Shown: positions 1 through 5,955, numbered from the stretch's first letter. The stretch: DNA of 10,088 nt from Micavibrio aeruginosavorus (GCA_020720905.1 DYNT01000016.1:4992-15079), one strand, 5' to 3'. The notes: generated by a model not told the origin, from the letters alone. Numbers and translations are program-made.

Positions 1-149
1 GATTCTTTTTGCGCGATCATTTTTTCCGCCCGCGCCATCTCGGTTTTTAAAGACAGGATGTAGTCTTTTAAATCCTGAATCGAAAGCCCCTGCAGATCGA
101 CAAGCTTGGCCGTGGGGCGGGGCGGGTCAAGGTCATCGGAAGGCATCAT
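1..149 (-). CDS. DUF1192 family small protein (5' part, cut by window edge)
   Basis: The minus strand opens with two adjacent ATG codons (147-149 and 144-146), followed by 49 readable codons before the window edge. The N-terminus is acidic and proline-rich (MPSDDLDPPRPTAKLVDL). It then has the pattern LSIQDLKDYILSLKTEMARA, a short amphipathic helix starting with a 'LS-x2-DL' turn. This matches the DUF1192 family of small alphaproteobacterial proteins, which usually run only about 60-70 residues, so most of the gene is probably visible. Function is unknown; the helix suggests a coiled coil. A weak GGTGA lies about 4 bases before the first ATG, and no strong ribosome site is seen. The gene is divergent from the lipoprotein gene at 228, with 78 bp between them. 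The family call rests on recognition of the N-terminal pattern only. Confidence 0.7.
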   Translation of the reverse strand, partial: MMPSDDLDPPRPTAKLVDLQGLSIQDLKDYILSLKTEMARAEKMIAQKE

Positions 150-227
150 GGGGTCACCAAAGGGATGGTTTGAAAGAGAACCTTATGCTATGCTCTTGCT
201 TATCAGAATAAGAGAGGAAAGCCGATC

Positions 228-419
228 ATGCAACGAATAGCTTTTATGGGATTGTTAGTGGTGCTGGCCGCCTGCTCATCAACGCCGGAGTATCCCAAAG
301 GCGTGACGACGAATGCCGTCATAGGCGGAAAAGAACGCGGCGTGATTTATACGCAGCCCGTTTCAGAAGGCCATAACGCCGTTTGCGTCGGCGAGTGGTG
401 CAGCTGCGATTCCGAATAA
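228..419 (+). CDS. Small putative lipoprotein, 63 aa
   Basis: This is a 63-residue protein with a classic lipoprotein signal: a short basic N-terminus (MQR), a hydrophobic stretch at residues 4-14 and a lipobox ending LAAC, with the lipidated cysteine at residue 16. The mature part is about 48 residues and starts SSTPEYP. Near the C-terminus are three more cysteines in the context VCVGEWCSCDSE. These could form a disulfide or bind metal in the periplasm, but that is inference. A good ribosome site (AGAGGAAAG, 213-221) precedes the ATG. A 5-bp hairpin (CTTAT 199-203 / ATAAG 208-212) lies just upstream of it. No family is recognised. Short lipoproteins of this kind are common in alphaproteobacteria and usually have no assigned role. 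Confidence 0.75.
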   Translation: MQRIAFMGLLVVLAACSSTPEYPKGVTTNAVIGGKERGVIYTQPVSEGHNAVCVGEWCSCDSE

Positions 420-448
420 AAAACTCTACGATGTCTCGCAAGGACGGA

Positions 449-552
449 GGGGACATAATGAAAATGCGCCTCACCGTCTGCATCGCACGGGTGATATTTC
501 AATAGGCATTTTCATTGTGTCCCCACTGCCCTATCTGTAGGGGGGACACAAT
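449..552. repeat. Composite inverted repeat with three GGGGACAYAAT arms (REP-like)
   Basis: A 19-base arm at 449-467 (GGGGACATAATGAAAATGC) is complementary to 506-524 at 18 of 19 positions, and the exception is a G-T pair. The 38-base interior folds again: TCACC 471-475 with GGTGA 490-494, plus GT/AC. The right arm can also pair with a third copy: ATTGTGTCCCC at 514-524 matches GGGGACACAAT at 542-552 exactly (11 bp), with CCTA/TAGG inside the loop. So one arm can choose between two partners. Such nested palindromes resemble REP/BIME elements mobilised by IS200-like RAYT transposases. No transposase is present here, so that parentage is inference. Confidence 0.6.
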
Positions 553-592
553 AGACCTCTTGCATAACCCTCGTGAGAAGAAAAGAAATAAG

Positions 593-632
593 AAAACGGG
601 ATTCCCGCCTTCGCGGGAATGACGGTTTTTTT
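593..632 (+). terminator. Hairpin plus T7 run, terminator-like; resembles a dispersed repeat
   Basis: ATTCCCGC at 601-608 pairs perfectly with GCGGGAAT at 613-620 around a CTTC loop. Seven Ts follow at 626-632, five bases beyond the stem, and an AAAAC/GTTTT outer pairing is possible. On the plus strand this fits a Rho-independent terminator for the lipoprotein transcript. The same core (CGTCATTCCCGCGAAGGCGG on the other strand) is also a pattern I know as an abundant interspersed repeat in many proteobacterial genomes. It may therefore be a repeat copy that happens to terminate. Confidence 0.5.
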
Positions 633-741
633 ATCGTGCCCATAAAACCAACCCTTGAAGAGGAAGGGGTTTAGGGAAAGAAGTCTCCGAATCTCCTCTC
701 CAAAGCGAAAAACGTGATCCCTTATCAATCAATGGCTTAGT

Positions 742-818
742 AAAAAAACGGCCTCTATGGTCGAGCGGAGCGTCCATTCCCCCGCTTTTTTGTCACGAGC
801 TCGCTCTACGGGCCTTTT
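742..818. terminator. Long imperfect hairpin with A7/T4 flanks, possible bidirectional terminator
   Basis: GGCC at 750-753 can pair with GGCC at 811-814. Inside, GAGCGGAGC (763-771) pairs with GCTCGCTC (799-806) with one bulged base. Seven As precede the left arm, which become seven Ts when read on the minus strand. Four Ts follow the right arm. The loop is large (about 27 bases), so termination is only a suggestion. Confidence 0.25.
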
Positions 819-838
819 AACCCAAAAACCTACCTTAT

Positions 839-869
839 GTTGTGGTGGCTGAAGACAAAAAACCACAAC
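839..869. repeat. 8-bp inverted repeat
   Basis: GTTGTGGT (839-846) and ACCACAAC (862-869) are perfect inverted repeats separated by 15 bases. There is no T run, so it is not an obvious terminator. It could be a protein-binding site or a transcript hairpin. No gene starts close by. Confidence 0.35.
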
Positions 870-1019
870 CTATAGTGGGTCAAAATCTATCGTTCCCAGA
901 ATCCAAAATCGGCGGCGATTTCGGTAAGGAGAGGGCAATTAGGGCTGGAATCTTTTTGCCATCTTGTTATGATGTTCCTTGGACGCGGTCTTTTTCTTCT
1001 GACAAAGGCAGCCTCTAAT

Positions 1020-1077
1020 CGATCCAGAAAACCTGTTTGCTTTTGGATCGTCCGGCTGTTTTGCGTGGCCGGATGAT
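1020..1077 (+). promoter_or_regulatory. Mutually exclusive hairpins in the trcR leader
   Basis: Two stems compete for the same bases. Stem A is CGATCCA (1020-1026) with TGGATCG (1044-1050), 7 bp. Stem B is ATCGTCCGGC (1047-1056) with GCCGGATGAT (1068-1077), 10 bp with one G-T pair and an 11-base loop. They share 1047-1050, so only one can form at a time. Stem B ends 23 bases before the AGGGGAG ribosome site (1101-1107) of trcR. The placement would suit leader-based control, but no ligand, leader peptide or known riboswitch class is recognised. Confidence 0.3.
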
Positions 1078-1114
1078 GCGAAAGCTTGTCTAATTTTGTT
1101 AGGGGAGAATCCCG

Positions 1115-1825
1115 ATGTCTTTGCCTTTGATGCCAAAAGCCACTGCCGTATGGCTGGTCGAAAACACGACCTTGACGTTCGATCAAATCGGCATGTTTTG
1201 TGGCCTTCATAAGCTAGAGGTTCAGGCGATTGCCGATGGCGATGTCGCGACGGGCATCTTGGGCTTGAACCCCACCATGAACGGCCAGTTGACGGCAGAG
1301 GAAATCAAGCGTTGTGAAGGTGACAGCCGCGCTCATCTGAAGATGATGCGCAGCGAATTGCCTCAGCCTGTCGTTCGTGCCAAAGGGCCGCGCTATACGC
1401 CTGTGTCAAAACGCGCTGATAAGCCCGATGCCATTGCCTATCTTATCAAAACGTATCCTGAACTTTTGGACGCGCAGGTTGCTCGCCTTTTGGGGACGAC
1501 CAAAGACACCATTGCCAAGGTGCGCGAAAAGTCGCACTGGAACGCGGGCAACATCAAGCCGCGCAACCCTGTGCTGCTGGGTCTTTGCAAGCAAGCCGAT
1601 TTGGATGCTGCGTTGAAACGCGCTTCGCGTCGCGTCGCACGTGAGCAAAAGGCGGCGGGCATCACGCCAACCGATCCGATGGCTCAAACGGAAAACACCT
1701 CGCCCTTTAAGGATTTTGATACGCCAGAATCCGCGCATCGTCACGAGCCCTTTGTGACGTTTGGCGGCGGCGATGGCCAGCAACCCGACATCGCGCCAGA
1801 GGACATGGAAAAAAGCTTAGGGTAA
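1115..1825 (+). CDS. trcR: Cell cycle transcriptional regulator TrcR (DUF1013)
   Basis: The 236-residue protein matches the DUF1013/TrcR family, a conserved alphaproteobacterial DNA-binding regulator linked to cell-cycle gene expression. The hallmark N-terminus is visible: MPKATAVWLVENTTLTFDQI, then FCGLHKLEVQAIADGDVATG (residues 6-48), a helix-turn-helix-like block, then the LNPTMNGQLT segment. A second helical block at about residues 104-143 (DAIAYLIKTYPELLDAQVAR, then TTKDTIAKVREKSHWN) looks like another helix-turn-helix. The basic segment KRASRRVAREQKA (168-180) leads into a low-complexity acidic tail. The ATG at 1115 has a strong AGGGGAG site seven bases upstream. It stands in front of holB on the same strand with a 59-bp gap, so co-transcription is possible. 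Confidence in the family is high; the biological role comes from what is known of the family. Confidence 0.9.
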   Translation: MSLPLMPKATAVWLVENTTLTFDQIGMFCGLHKLEVQAIADGDVATGILGLNPTMNGQLTAEEIKRCEGDSRAHLKMMRSELPQPVVRAKGPRYTPVSKRADKPDAIAYLIKTYPELLDAQVARLLGTTKDTIAKVREKSHWNAGNIKPRNPVLLGLCKQADLDAALKRASRRVAREQKAAGITPTDPMAQTENTSPFKDFDTPESAHRHEPFVTFGGGDGQQPDIAPEDMEKSLG

Positions 1826-1884
1826 GGTTTTTGCGCGATGAGGGGCTAGGGCATCAGGCTTATCCTTAAGACAGAGAAAGACGC

Positions 1885-2919
1885 ATGCTGACTGTTTTGC
1901 CTCCCTGTCAAACGCTGGCCGTCATCGGCCATGAAGACGCCAAGCAACAGCTGAACGGCGCGTATGCCTCTGGGCGGATGCACCATGCGTGGCTGCTGGT
2001 GGGCGCGGAGGGCATAGGCAAGGCGAGCCTTGCCTACCTTGCGGCGCAGATGATTTTATCGGGCGGGAAAAGCCGTCTGGATCATCCCAACGCGCAGCAT
2101 CCCGCTGTGCGTTTGATCGCGGCGGAATCGCATCCTGATTTGTTCGTGTTGCGCTGCCCCGTGGATGAGAAAACGGGTGTCGTCAAAGACTCCATTCCCG
2201 TTGAGGACGCGCGCAAGCTTGCGCCGTTTATGGGCATGACGGCCAGTCAGGGAAGTGGGCGCGTTGCGCTGATTGACGAGGCGCAAAAGCTGACCCGCAA
2301 CGGGCAAAACGCAATTTTGAAGATGATTGAGGAACCGCCCACCGGCGCGACGATTTTCCTGACCGCCACCACGGTCGGCGGCCTTTTGCCCACGATCCGC
2401 TCGCGTTGCCGGATGCTGCCGCTGCAGCCGCTCACCGATGGCCAGTTGGGGATTGTTTTGGCGCGGATGGGGGCCGATCTTCCCACGGATGAGGAAGCCA
2501 AGGCGCGGTTTATGGCGGCTTCGGCGGGCAGCGCTTCTCGCGCCGTCAAGCTGTTGGAGACGGACGCGCTGACGCTGTTTGATGAGCTTTTCGCGATCCT
2601 TCAAGTGATGCCCATGATCGACCTTGTGCGCGTGCATAAGTTGGCCGATCAAATGGGTAAAAAGGCCGATGCCGATGCCTTTGCCGTCGTCACAGGCTTG
2701 CTGGTGGATACGCTGCGCGATGCGGTGCGGGCGGCGGCGTTGGGGCGCGGCGATGCCCTTGGTCTGGCCGCCAAGCTGGGCGGGCGCGGGCGTCTTGATA
2801 AGGCTTTAGCGTTGTGGGAGAGTACGGCGCAGACGTTTGCCGAGGCGCAAAGCGCGGCCTTGGATAAGAAGCTGGCGCTGATCAACGCTCTGTCCACCGT
2901 CAGCCGCATGACGGCGTGA
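1885..2919 (+). CDS. holB: DNA polymerase III subunit delta' (clamp loader)
   Basis: Delta' is the rigid stator subunit of the clamp loader that places the sliding clamp on DNA; it is essential. Residues 14-56 carry the family N-terminus (GHEDAKQQL, then HHAWLLVGAEGIGKASLAY) with a P-loop at 40-47. A Walker-B-like VALIDEAQKL lies at 127-136, a sensor-1 segment at about 157-163, and the SRC motif at 173-175. The four-cysteine zinc module of the E. coli protein is absent, as is usual in alphaproteobacteria. At 344 residues it is of ordinary length. The start is supported by AGAGAAAG upstream of ATG 1885. Notably, codons 253-344 plus the stop lie inside a 280-bp block repeated exactly at 5561-5840. 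The open frame is complete, so function is probably preserved. In this class holB usually precedes metG; here 4.7 kb separates them. Confidence 0.93.
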   Translation: MLTVLPPCQTLAVIGHEDAKQQLNGAYASGRMHHAWLLVGAEGIGKASLAYLAAQMILSGGKSRLDHPNAQHPAVRLIAAESHPDLFVLRCPVDEKTGVVKDSIPVEDARKLAPFMGMTASQGSGRVALIDEAQKLTRNGQNAILKMIEEPPTGATIFLTATTVGGLLPTIRSRCRMLPLQPLTDGQLGIVLARMGADLPTDEEAKARFMAASAGSASRAVKLLETDALTLFDELFAILQVMPMIDLVRVHKLADQMGKKADADAFAVVTGLLVDTLRDAVRAAALGRGDALGLAAKLGGRGRLDKALALWESTAQTFAEAQSAALDKKLALINALSTVSRMTA

Positions 2920-2921
2920 TA
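2642..2921 (+). repeat. 280-bp perfect direct repeat, copy 1 (3' end of holB)
   Basis: By direct reading, every base of this block equals 5561-5840, with a constant offset of 2919. The match begins at the second base of holB codon 253 (preceding bases T versus C) and ends two bases past the stop codon (next bases A versus G). Copy 1 is joined to the complete holB gene. The block is very GC-rich, unlike the DNA that follows it. Confidence 0.97.
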
Positions 2922-2946
2922 AAAGTGATGGTTATTTTTCTGGCTC

Positions 2947-2975
2947 TTGACGCTTTCCAAAACAATGCGTTAAAT
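2947..2975 (+). promoter_or_regulatory. Sigma-70-type promoter of the ABC operon
   Basis: TTGACG (2947-2952) matches five of six bases of the -35 consensus. A 17-base spacer follows, then TTAAAT (2970-2975), matching four of six bases of the -10 consensus. Transcription would start near 2982, about 30 bases before the preferred start codon. It lies just inside the cassette, 25 bases after the repeat, so the transporter carries its own promoter and does not depend on holB read-through. Confidence 0.55.
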
Positions 2976-3013
2976 GTCGATCTGAAGAGATTCATTTATG
3001 TGTGGAGAAAACT

Positions 3014-4015
3014 ATGCCTCGGTTTGTTCTGCTTCTTTTGATGTCTATATCCTTGGTCTTGTCTTCACAGAACTCTTTTGCCCAAGCACCTTCACCACAG
3101 AGGGATAAAATTACAATTGCTCAGTTTGGCAAAGAACGGTTCCTGCTTTACATGCCGCTCTATATCGCTATGGAAGAGGGGCTCTTTTCTAAAAATGGAC
3201 TTGATGTCAGTCTTAAGTTTGCTGGTAATGACAATCAGGTTTTTGCAACGGTAATAAGCGGCGCAGCCCAATTTGGGATGGGGGATCCTGTCTTTACTGC
3301 CATCTCACACGATAAGGGCGGTCCCGGCAAAGTCGTCGCCATGATGATTACAAAACTTGGGTTGCCTGGAGTGACAAATAAAGACAGCATTCATCAAATC
3401 AAAACACCTAAAGACCTTGACGGTTTAAGCATCAGTTCATTTCCTGAACCATCTACGACTTACACACTTCTGGACGAATTGAGAAAGAAGAATAACTTAA
3501 ACCTAAAAATCGTTCAGGCACCTTTTGGCGGGCAGATGGCGTTGCTTGAGGCGAACAAGGTTGATATCGCCGTCGATATCGAACCAAACATCTCAATTTT
3601 TGAAGATAAAGGGTATCGGGTTGTATTTGACTTGACGCCTTGGGTCGATCCACAGGCCATTACAGGAATTATGACAACCGAAGAGGAAATCAGCAAAAAT
3701 CCGCAAACGGTGCAGAAGATCGTGGACAGTCTCCAAGATGCGGTTAACTTGATGTACAAGGATAGGGGTGTTTCTTACAGGGTTGGCAAGAAGATTTATC
3801 CAAACCTATCGGATAAGGTTGTTCACAATGCAGTTGATCGTATGCTCGGTGAACAAATGTATCCACACGCCGTAGTTATTCCTGATGACATGTGGCAGAG
3901 AACTTTGAAAACTAGAATTGACAGTGGGGAACTTAAGAAACCGCAGGCCACCGAGGTCGCTGTTGAAAACAAATTTGCTCTTGATGCCGCTAAACGGTTG
4001 GGTTCGACGAAGTAA
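3014..4015 (+). CDS. ABC transporter periplasmic substrate-binding protein (NMT1/SsuA-TauA type)
   Basis: This is the solute-binding component of an importer. Residues 1-23 form a Sec signal peptide (MPRF, hydrophobic LLLLMSISLVL, then SSQNSFA, with likely cleavage after A23 or A25). There is no lipobox, so it should be soluble in the periplasm. The mature protein follows the NMT1/THI5-like fold: ITIAQFGK at the first strand, then LYIAMEEGLFSKNGLDVSLK, which is typical of sulfonate, taurine, pyrimidine-precursor and aromatic-acid binders. GAAQFGMGDPV, KTPKDLDGLSISSF and an EANKVDIAVDIEPN segment (lobe 2) follow. ATG 3014 is preferred over GTG 3002, because GGAGA at 3004-3008 sits six bases before the ATG and would lie inside the longer form; this gives 333 aa. 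Its stop overlaps the ATPase start. The substrate cannot be told from sequence. Confidence 0.88.
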   Translation: MPRFVLLLLMSISLVLSSQNSFAQAPSPQRDKITIAQFGKERFLLYMPLYIAMEEGLFSKNGLDVSLKFAGNDNQVFATVISGAAQFGMGDPVFTAISHDKGGPGKVVAMMITKLGLPGVTNKDSIHQIKTPKDLDGLSISSFPEPSTTYTLLDELRKKNNLNLKIVQAPFGGQMALLEANKVDIAVDIEPNISIFEDKGYRVVFDLTPWVDPQAITGIMTTEEEISKNPQTVQKIVDSLQDAVNLMYKDRGVSYRVGKKIYPNLSDKVVHNAVDRMLGEQMYPHAVVIPDDMWQRTLKTRIDSGELKKPQATEVAVENKFALDAAKRLGSTK

Positions 4016-4773
4016 TGAGGCCAATCCTTCAAACCCGTGGATTGAAGAAATGTTTTGTTCAGAGCAATGGAACTGAGCAAACAGTTTTGGAAGATGTCGC
4101 ATTTTCCCTGTCAACAGGGGAGGTCACTTGCCTTTTGGGCGCAAGCGGAAGCGGCAAAACTACCTTGCTACGCATTTTGGCAGGACTTGATTTTGCCAGT
4201 GGTGGTTGTGTTGAAACGGACATAAAACGTCCCGGACAGCGTCTCGGATATTTGTCCCAAAATGATCGGCTTCTTCCGTGGCGATCCGTTCAAGAGAATG
4301 TTGCGCTTGGGTTAGATTTGTTGGGAGAAAAAAGACGCCCAGCACTGCAAGCTGCCACAGATTTGATTCAGGCTGTCGGGCTTGATGCCTTTGCTACAAG
4401 CAAACCGTCTGCTCTTTCGGGTGGTATGGAACAACGAGCACTACTCGCCCGCACATTATCCACGCGCCCCCTCATTCTGTTGATGGACGAACCGATGAGT
4501 AACCTTGACGTGCTGGCGCGGCAAGAGTTGGCTTTGCTCATAAGGCAGTATGTTCGAAAAAATGATGCGACCGCGCTTGTTGTGACACATTCAGTTGAGG
4601 AAGCCTGTTTTCTTGGTGATAGAATACTGCTTGTTACGCGTTCCCCCGCACGTATTTTCCGAGAGATCAGGCTTTCTGATGGAACTATAGGAGACGGGTC
4701 TATTAATAGAGAATCTGCGCTCGATGCCGTTATGAAAGAATTATTGCTGGCGTTAGGGACAGCGGCCTCATGA
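4015..4773 (+). CDS. ABC transporter ATP-binding protein (SsuB/TauB type)
   Basis: This cytoplasmic ATPase powers import by the binding protein and permease encoded beside it. All motifs of an active nucleotide-binding domain are present: Walker A GASGSGKT (42-49), Q-loop glutamine at about 82 (LSQNDRLLPW), signature LSGGM (134-138), Walker B LILLMDEP (153-160), D-loop SNLD (162-165) and the H-loop histidine 192 in VVTHSVEEA. The LLPW after the Q-loop and LSGGMEQR-x-LLAR are typical of the nitrate/sulfonate/taurine subfamily. Length (252 aa) is standard. Its ATG overlaps the preceding stop in TAATG (4013-4017) with no separate ribosome site of note, which points to translational coupling. It ends in an ATGA overlap with the permease. 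Confidence 0.93.
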   Translation: MRPILQTRGLKKCFVQSNGTEQTVLEDVAFSLSTGEVTCLLGASGSGKTTLLRILAGLDFASGGCVETDIKRPGQRLGYLSQNDRLLPWRSVQENVALGLDLLGEKRRPALQAATDLIQAVGLDAFATSKPSALSGGMEQRALLARTLSTRPLILLMDEPMSNLDVLARQELALLIRQYVRKNDATALVVTHSVEEACFLGDRILLVTRSPARIFREIRLSDGTIGDGSINRESALDAVMKELLLALGTAAS

Positions 4774-5528
4774 AAAAAATTGCAATCAAAGTTATTATTG
4801 GTTTGGCTCCGGCTCTGCTCTTTCTGGCCTTATGGGAATGGTTTGTAGGCAACAGTCAGAGACTTCAATTTCTATTTGCTGCCCCAAGTAAGGTGATTGG
4901 TGTTGCCATAGAAGACCTTCAGCACCAAGCCATATGGCTTGATACCTTTATAACATTTGTCGAAGCTGCTCTGGGTCTTCTTTTGGGAACCATTCTAGGA
5001 ACCTTGGTGGGACTCCTTCTTTGGGGCAATGGTAAAATTGAATCATTCACACAACCTTATCTTGTTATTATAGGGTCTATACCTATTTTTGCTCTCGCTC
5101 CTATTACAATCATGTGGTTTGGCGTTGGCCTTCTTTCAAAAGTTATCATGGCGGGCTTTGCTGTTTTCTTTGTCTCTTTGTTACAAGCTCACGAAGGGGC
5201 GCGTGCCGTTGCCAAGGAGTATCTTGGCTATGCAAGAAGTCTGAAAGCTTCCAACAAGTTCGTTATCATGAAAGTTATAGTTCCGGGCGCGGTAGACTGG
5301 GTTCTGGCGGGTTACAGACTCAATGTCGGGTTTGCCTTGATGGGAGCCTTTATTGGCGAGTTCATTAGTTCCGAAGCTGGTCTTGGGCACTACATTTTAA
5401 AGGCCAGCTCGCTTTACGACATGCCCCGCGTTTTGTTTGGCGTTTTTATGTTATGTCTTCTGGGGCTTGGCATGACAGCCGTTGCGTGGATTGTTCAGGC
5501 AAACCGTGATATAGCTATGCGTTATTAA
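4770..5528 (+). CDS. ABC transporter permease (SsuC type)
   Basis: This is the inner-membrane channel subunit, 252 residues, of the binding-protein-dependent permease family. About six hydrophobic segments can be seen, near residues 8-26, 62-86, 97-117, 122-140, 177-197 and 221-243. Between the fourth and fifth lies the EAA-type coupling loop (about 142-175: EGARAVAKEYLGYARSLKA, with glycine and the later I-x2-PGA), which docks onto the ATPase. The following VGFALMGAFIGEFISSEAGLG is a strong hallmark of SsuC/TauC-like permeases. ATG 4770 overlaps the ATPase stop by four bases (ATGA), completing a tightly coupled operon. No catabolic or regulatory gene accompanies the transporter. Confidence 0.92.
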   Translation: MKKIAIKVIIGLAPALLFLALWEWFVGNSQRLQFLFAAPSKVIGVAIEDLQHQAIWLDTFITFVEAALGLLLGTILGTLVGLLLWGNGKIESFTQPYLVIIGSIPIFALAPITIMWFGVGLLSKVIMAGFAVFFVSLLQAHEGARAVAKEYLGYARSLKASNKFVIMKVIVPGAVDWVLAGYRLNVGFALMGAFIGEFISSEAGLGHYILKASSLYDMPRVLFGVFMLCLLGLGMTAVAWIVQANRDIAMRY

Positions 5529-5547
5529 GGAAACGGCCTTTCTTAAT
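5524..5547 (+). terminator. Weak hairpin at the end of the ABC operon
   Basis: ATTAAG (5524-5529) pairs with CTTAAT (5542-5547). Extension by a G-T and two A-T pairs closes a six-base loop. It overlaps the permease stop codon. Only CGTTTCT follows, so termination would be weak. Its interest is mainly that it lies immediately before the repeat junction at 5560/5561. Confidence 0.25.
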
Positions 5548-5560
5548 CGTTTCTGATCAC

Positions 5561-5838
5561 TGGCCGATCAAATGGGTAAAAAGGCCGATGCCGATGCCTT
5601 TGCCGTCGTCACAGGCTTGCTGGTGGATACGCTGCGCGATGCGGTGCGGGCGGCGGCGTTGGGGCGCGGCGATGCCCTTGGTCTGGCCGCCAAGCTGGGC
5701 GGGCGCGGGCGTCTTGATAAGGCTTTAGCGTTGTGGGAGAGTACGGCGCAGACGTTTGCCGAGGCGCAAAGCGCGGCCTTGGATAAGAAGCTGGCGCTGA
5801 TCAACGCTCTGTCCACCGTCAGCCGCATGACGGCGTGA
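5561..5838 (+). pseudogene. holB: holB 3' fragment (headless copy)
   Basis: The holB frame (codons 253-344 and stop) stays open here. Upstream it meets an in-frame TGA at 5554-5556, and no ribosome site precedes the internal ATG at 5572 (codon 257 of holB). The fragment would encode only the C-terminal helical collar domain of delta', without the ATPase-like domains. It is best read as a relic of the event that placed the ABC operon. A translated 88-residue product is conceivable but nothing supports it. Confidence 0.85.
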
Positions 5839-5840
5839 TA
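5561..5840 (+). repeat. 280-bp perfect direct repeat, copy 2 (detached holB tail)
   Basis: This copy is identical to 2642-2921 at every base and lies directly after the ABC operon. It is joined on the left to AT-rich cassette DNA and on the right to a different downstream sequence (GCCCCCTCAATATTAATCC). The perfect identity, including synonymous positions, implies either a recent event or ongoing homogenisation between copies. Confidence 0.97.
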
Positions 5841-5955
5841 GCCCCCTCAATATTAATCCTTTTTAAACAAAAAATAGTTATTCTGGCTCCGAAACAAGCG
5901 GCGCTATGATTGGCGTGTAGAGCAACCAAGATTGAGAAAAGGTGTGGCGGCTATG

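Larger units (their letters stand above)
420..1114. other. Long intergenic stretch without a credible gene
   Basis: No reading frame here has a convincing start, ribosome site or family-like protein. Minus-strand frames at 531-728 and 887-1210 are open only by chance: the second runs antisense into trcR and has repetitive basic composition. What the stretch does hold is a series of inverted repeats (listed separately) and the trcR leader. It is more AT-rich than the flanking core genes. I see no tRNA or rRNA in it. Confidence 0.6.
2922..5560 (+). mobile_element. Putative inserted ABC-transporter cassette between direct repeats
   Basis: A 2639-bp segment containing exactly three co-directional transporter genes is bounded on both sides by identical copies of the holB tail. 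Its base composition is clearly more AT-rich than holB and metG. With one repeat copy it makes a 2919-bp unit that could arise from, or be lost by, a single homologous crossover. No integrase, transposase, terminal inverted repeat or short target duplication is seen, so the mechanism is inferred from the repeat layout alone. A plain duplication followed by rearrangement, or an assembly artefact, remains possible. Confidence 0.55.

Noticed and set aside
420..1114. CRISPR array or RNA gene in the long intergenic stretch
   Set aside because: The repeats are few, inverted and unevenly spaced; no tRNA cloverleaf or rRNA segment was recognised.
887..1210. 107-aa open frame on the minus strand before trcR
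   Set aside because: It has no ribosome site or family resemblance, and runs antisense into the start of trcR.
2056..2652. 198-aa open frame on the minus strand
   Set aside because: It is antisense to holB with basic, low-information composition: a shadow of GC-rich codon usage.
3002..3013. GTG start for the substrate-binding protein
   Set aside because: The GGAGA ribosome site lies within these bases and is correctly spaced for ATG 3014. The shorter form also gives a normal signal peptide.
5572..5838. Independent 88-aa gene after the ABC operon
   Set aside because: It is an exact copy of the holB C-terminal coding end without a ribosome site, so it is treated as a gene fragment.
5561..5840. 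Integrase attachment site (attL/attR) reading of the 280-bp repeats
   Set aside because: Attachment cores are usually far shorter and no integrase lies between the copies. Homologous recombination explains the layout better, so no att site is annotated.
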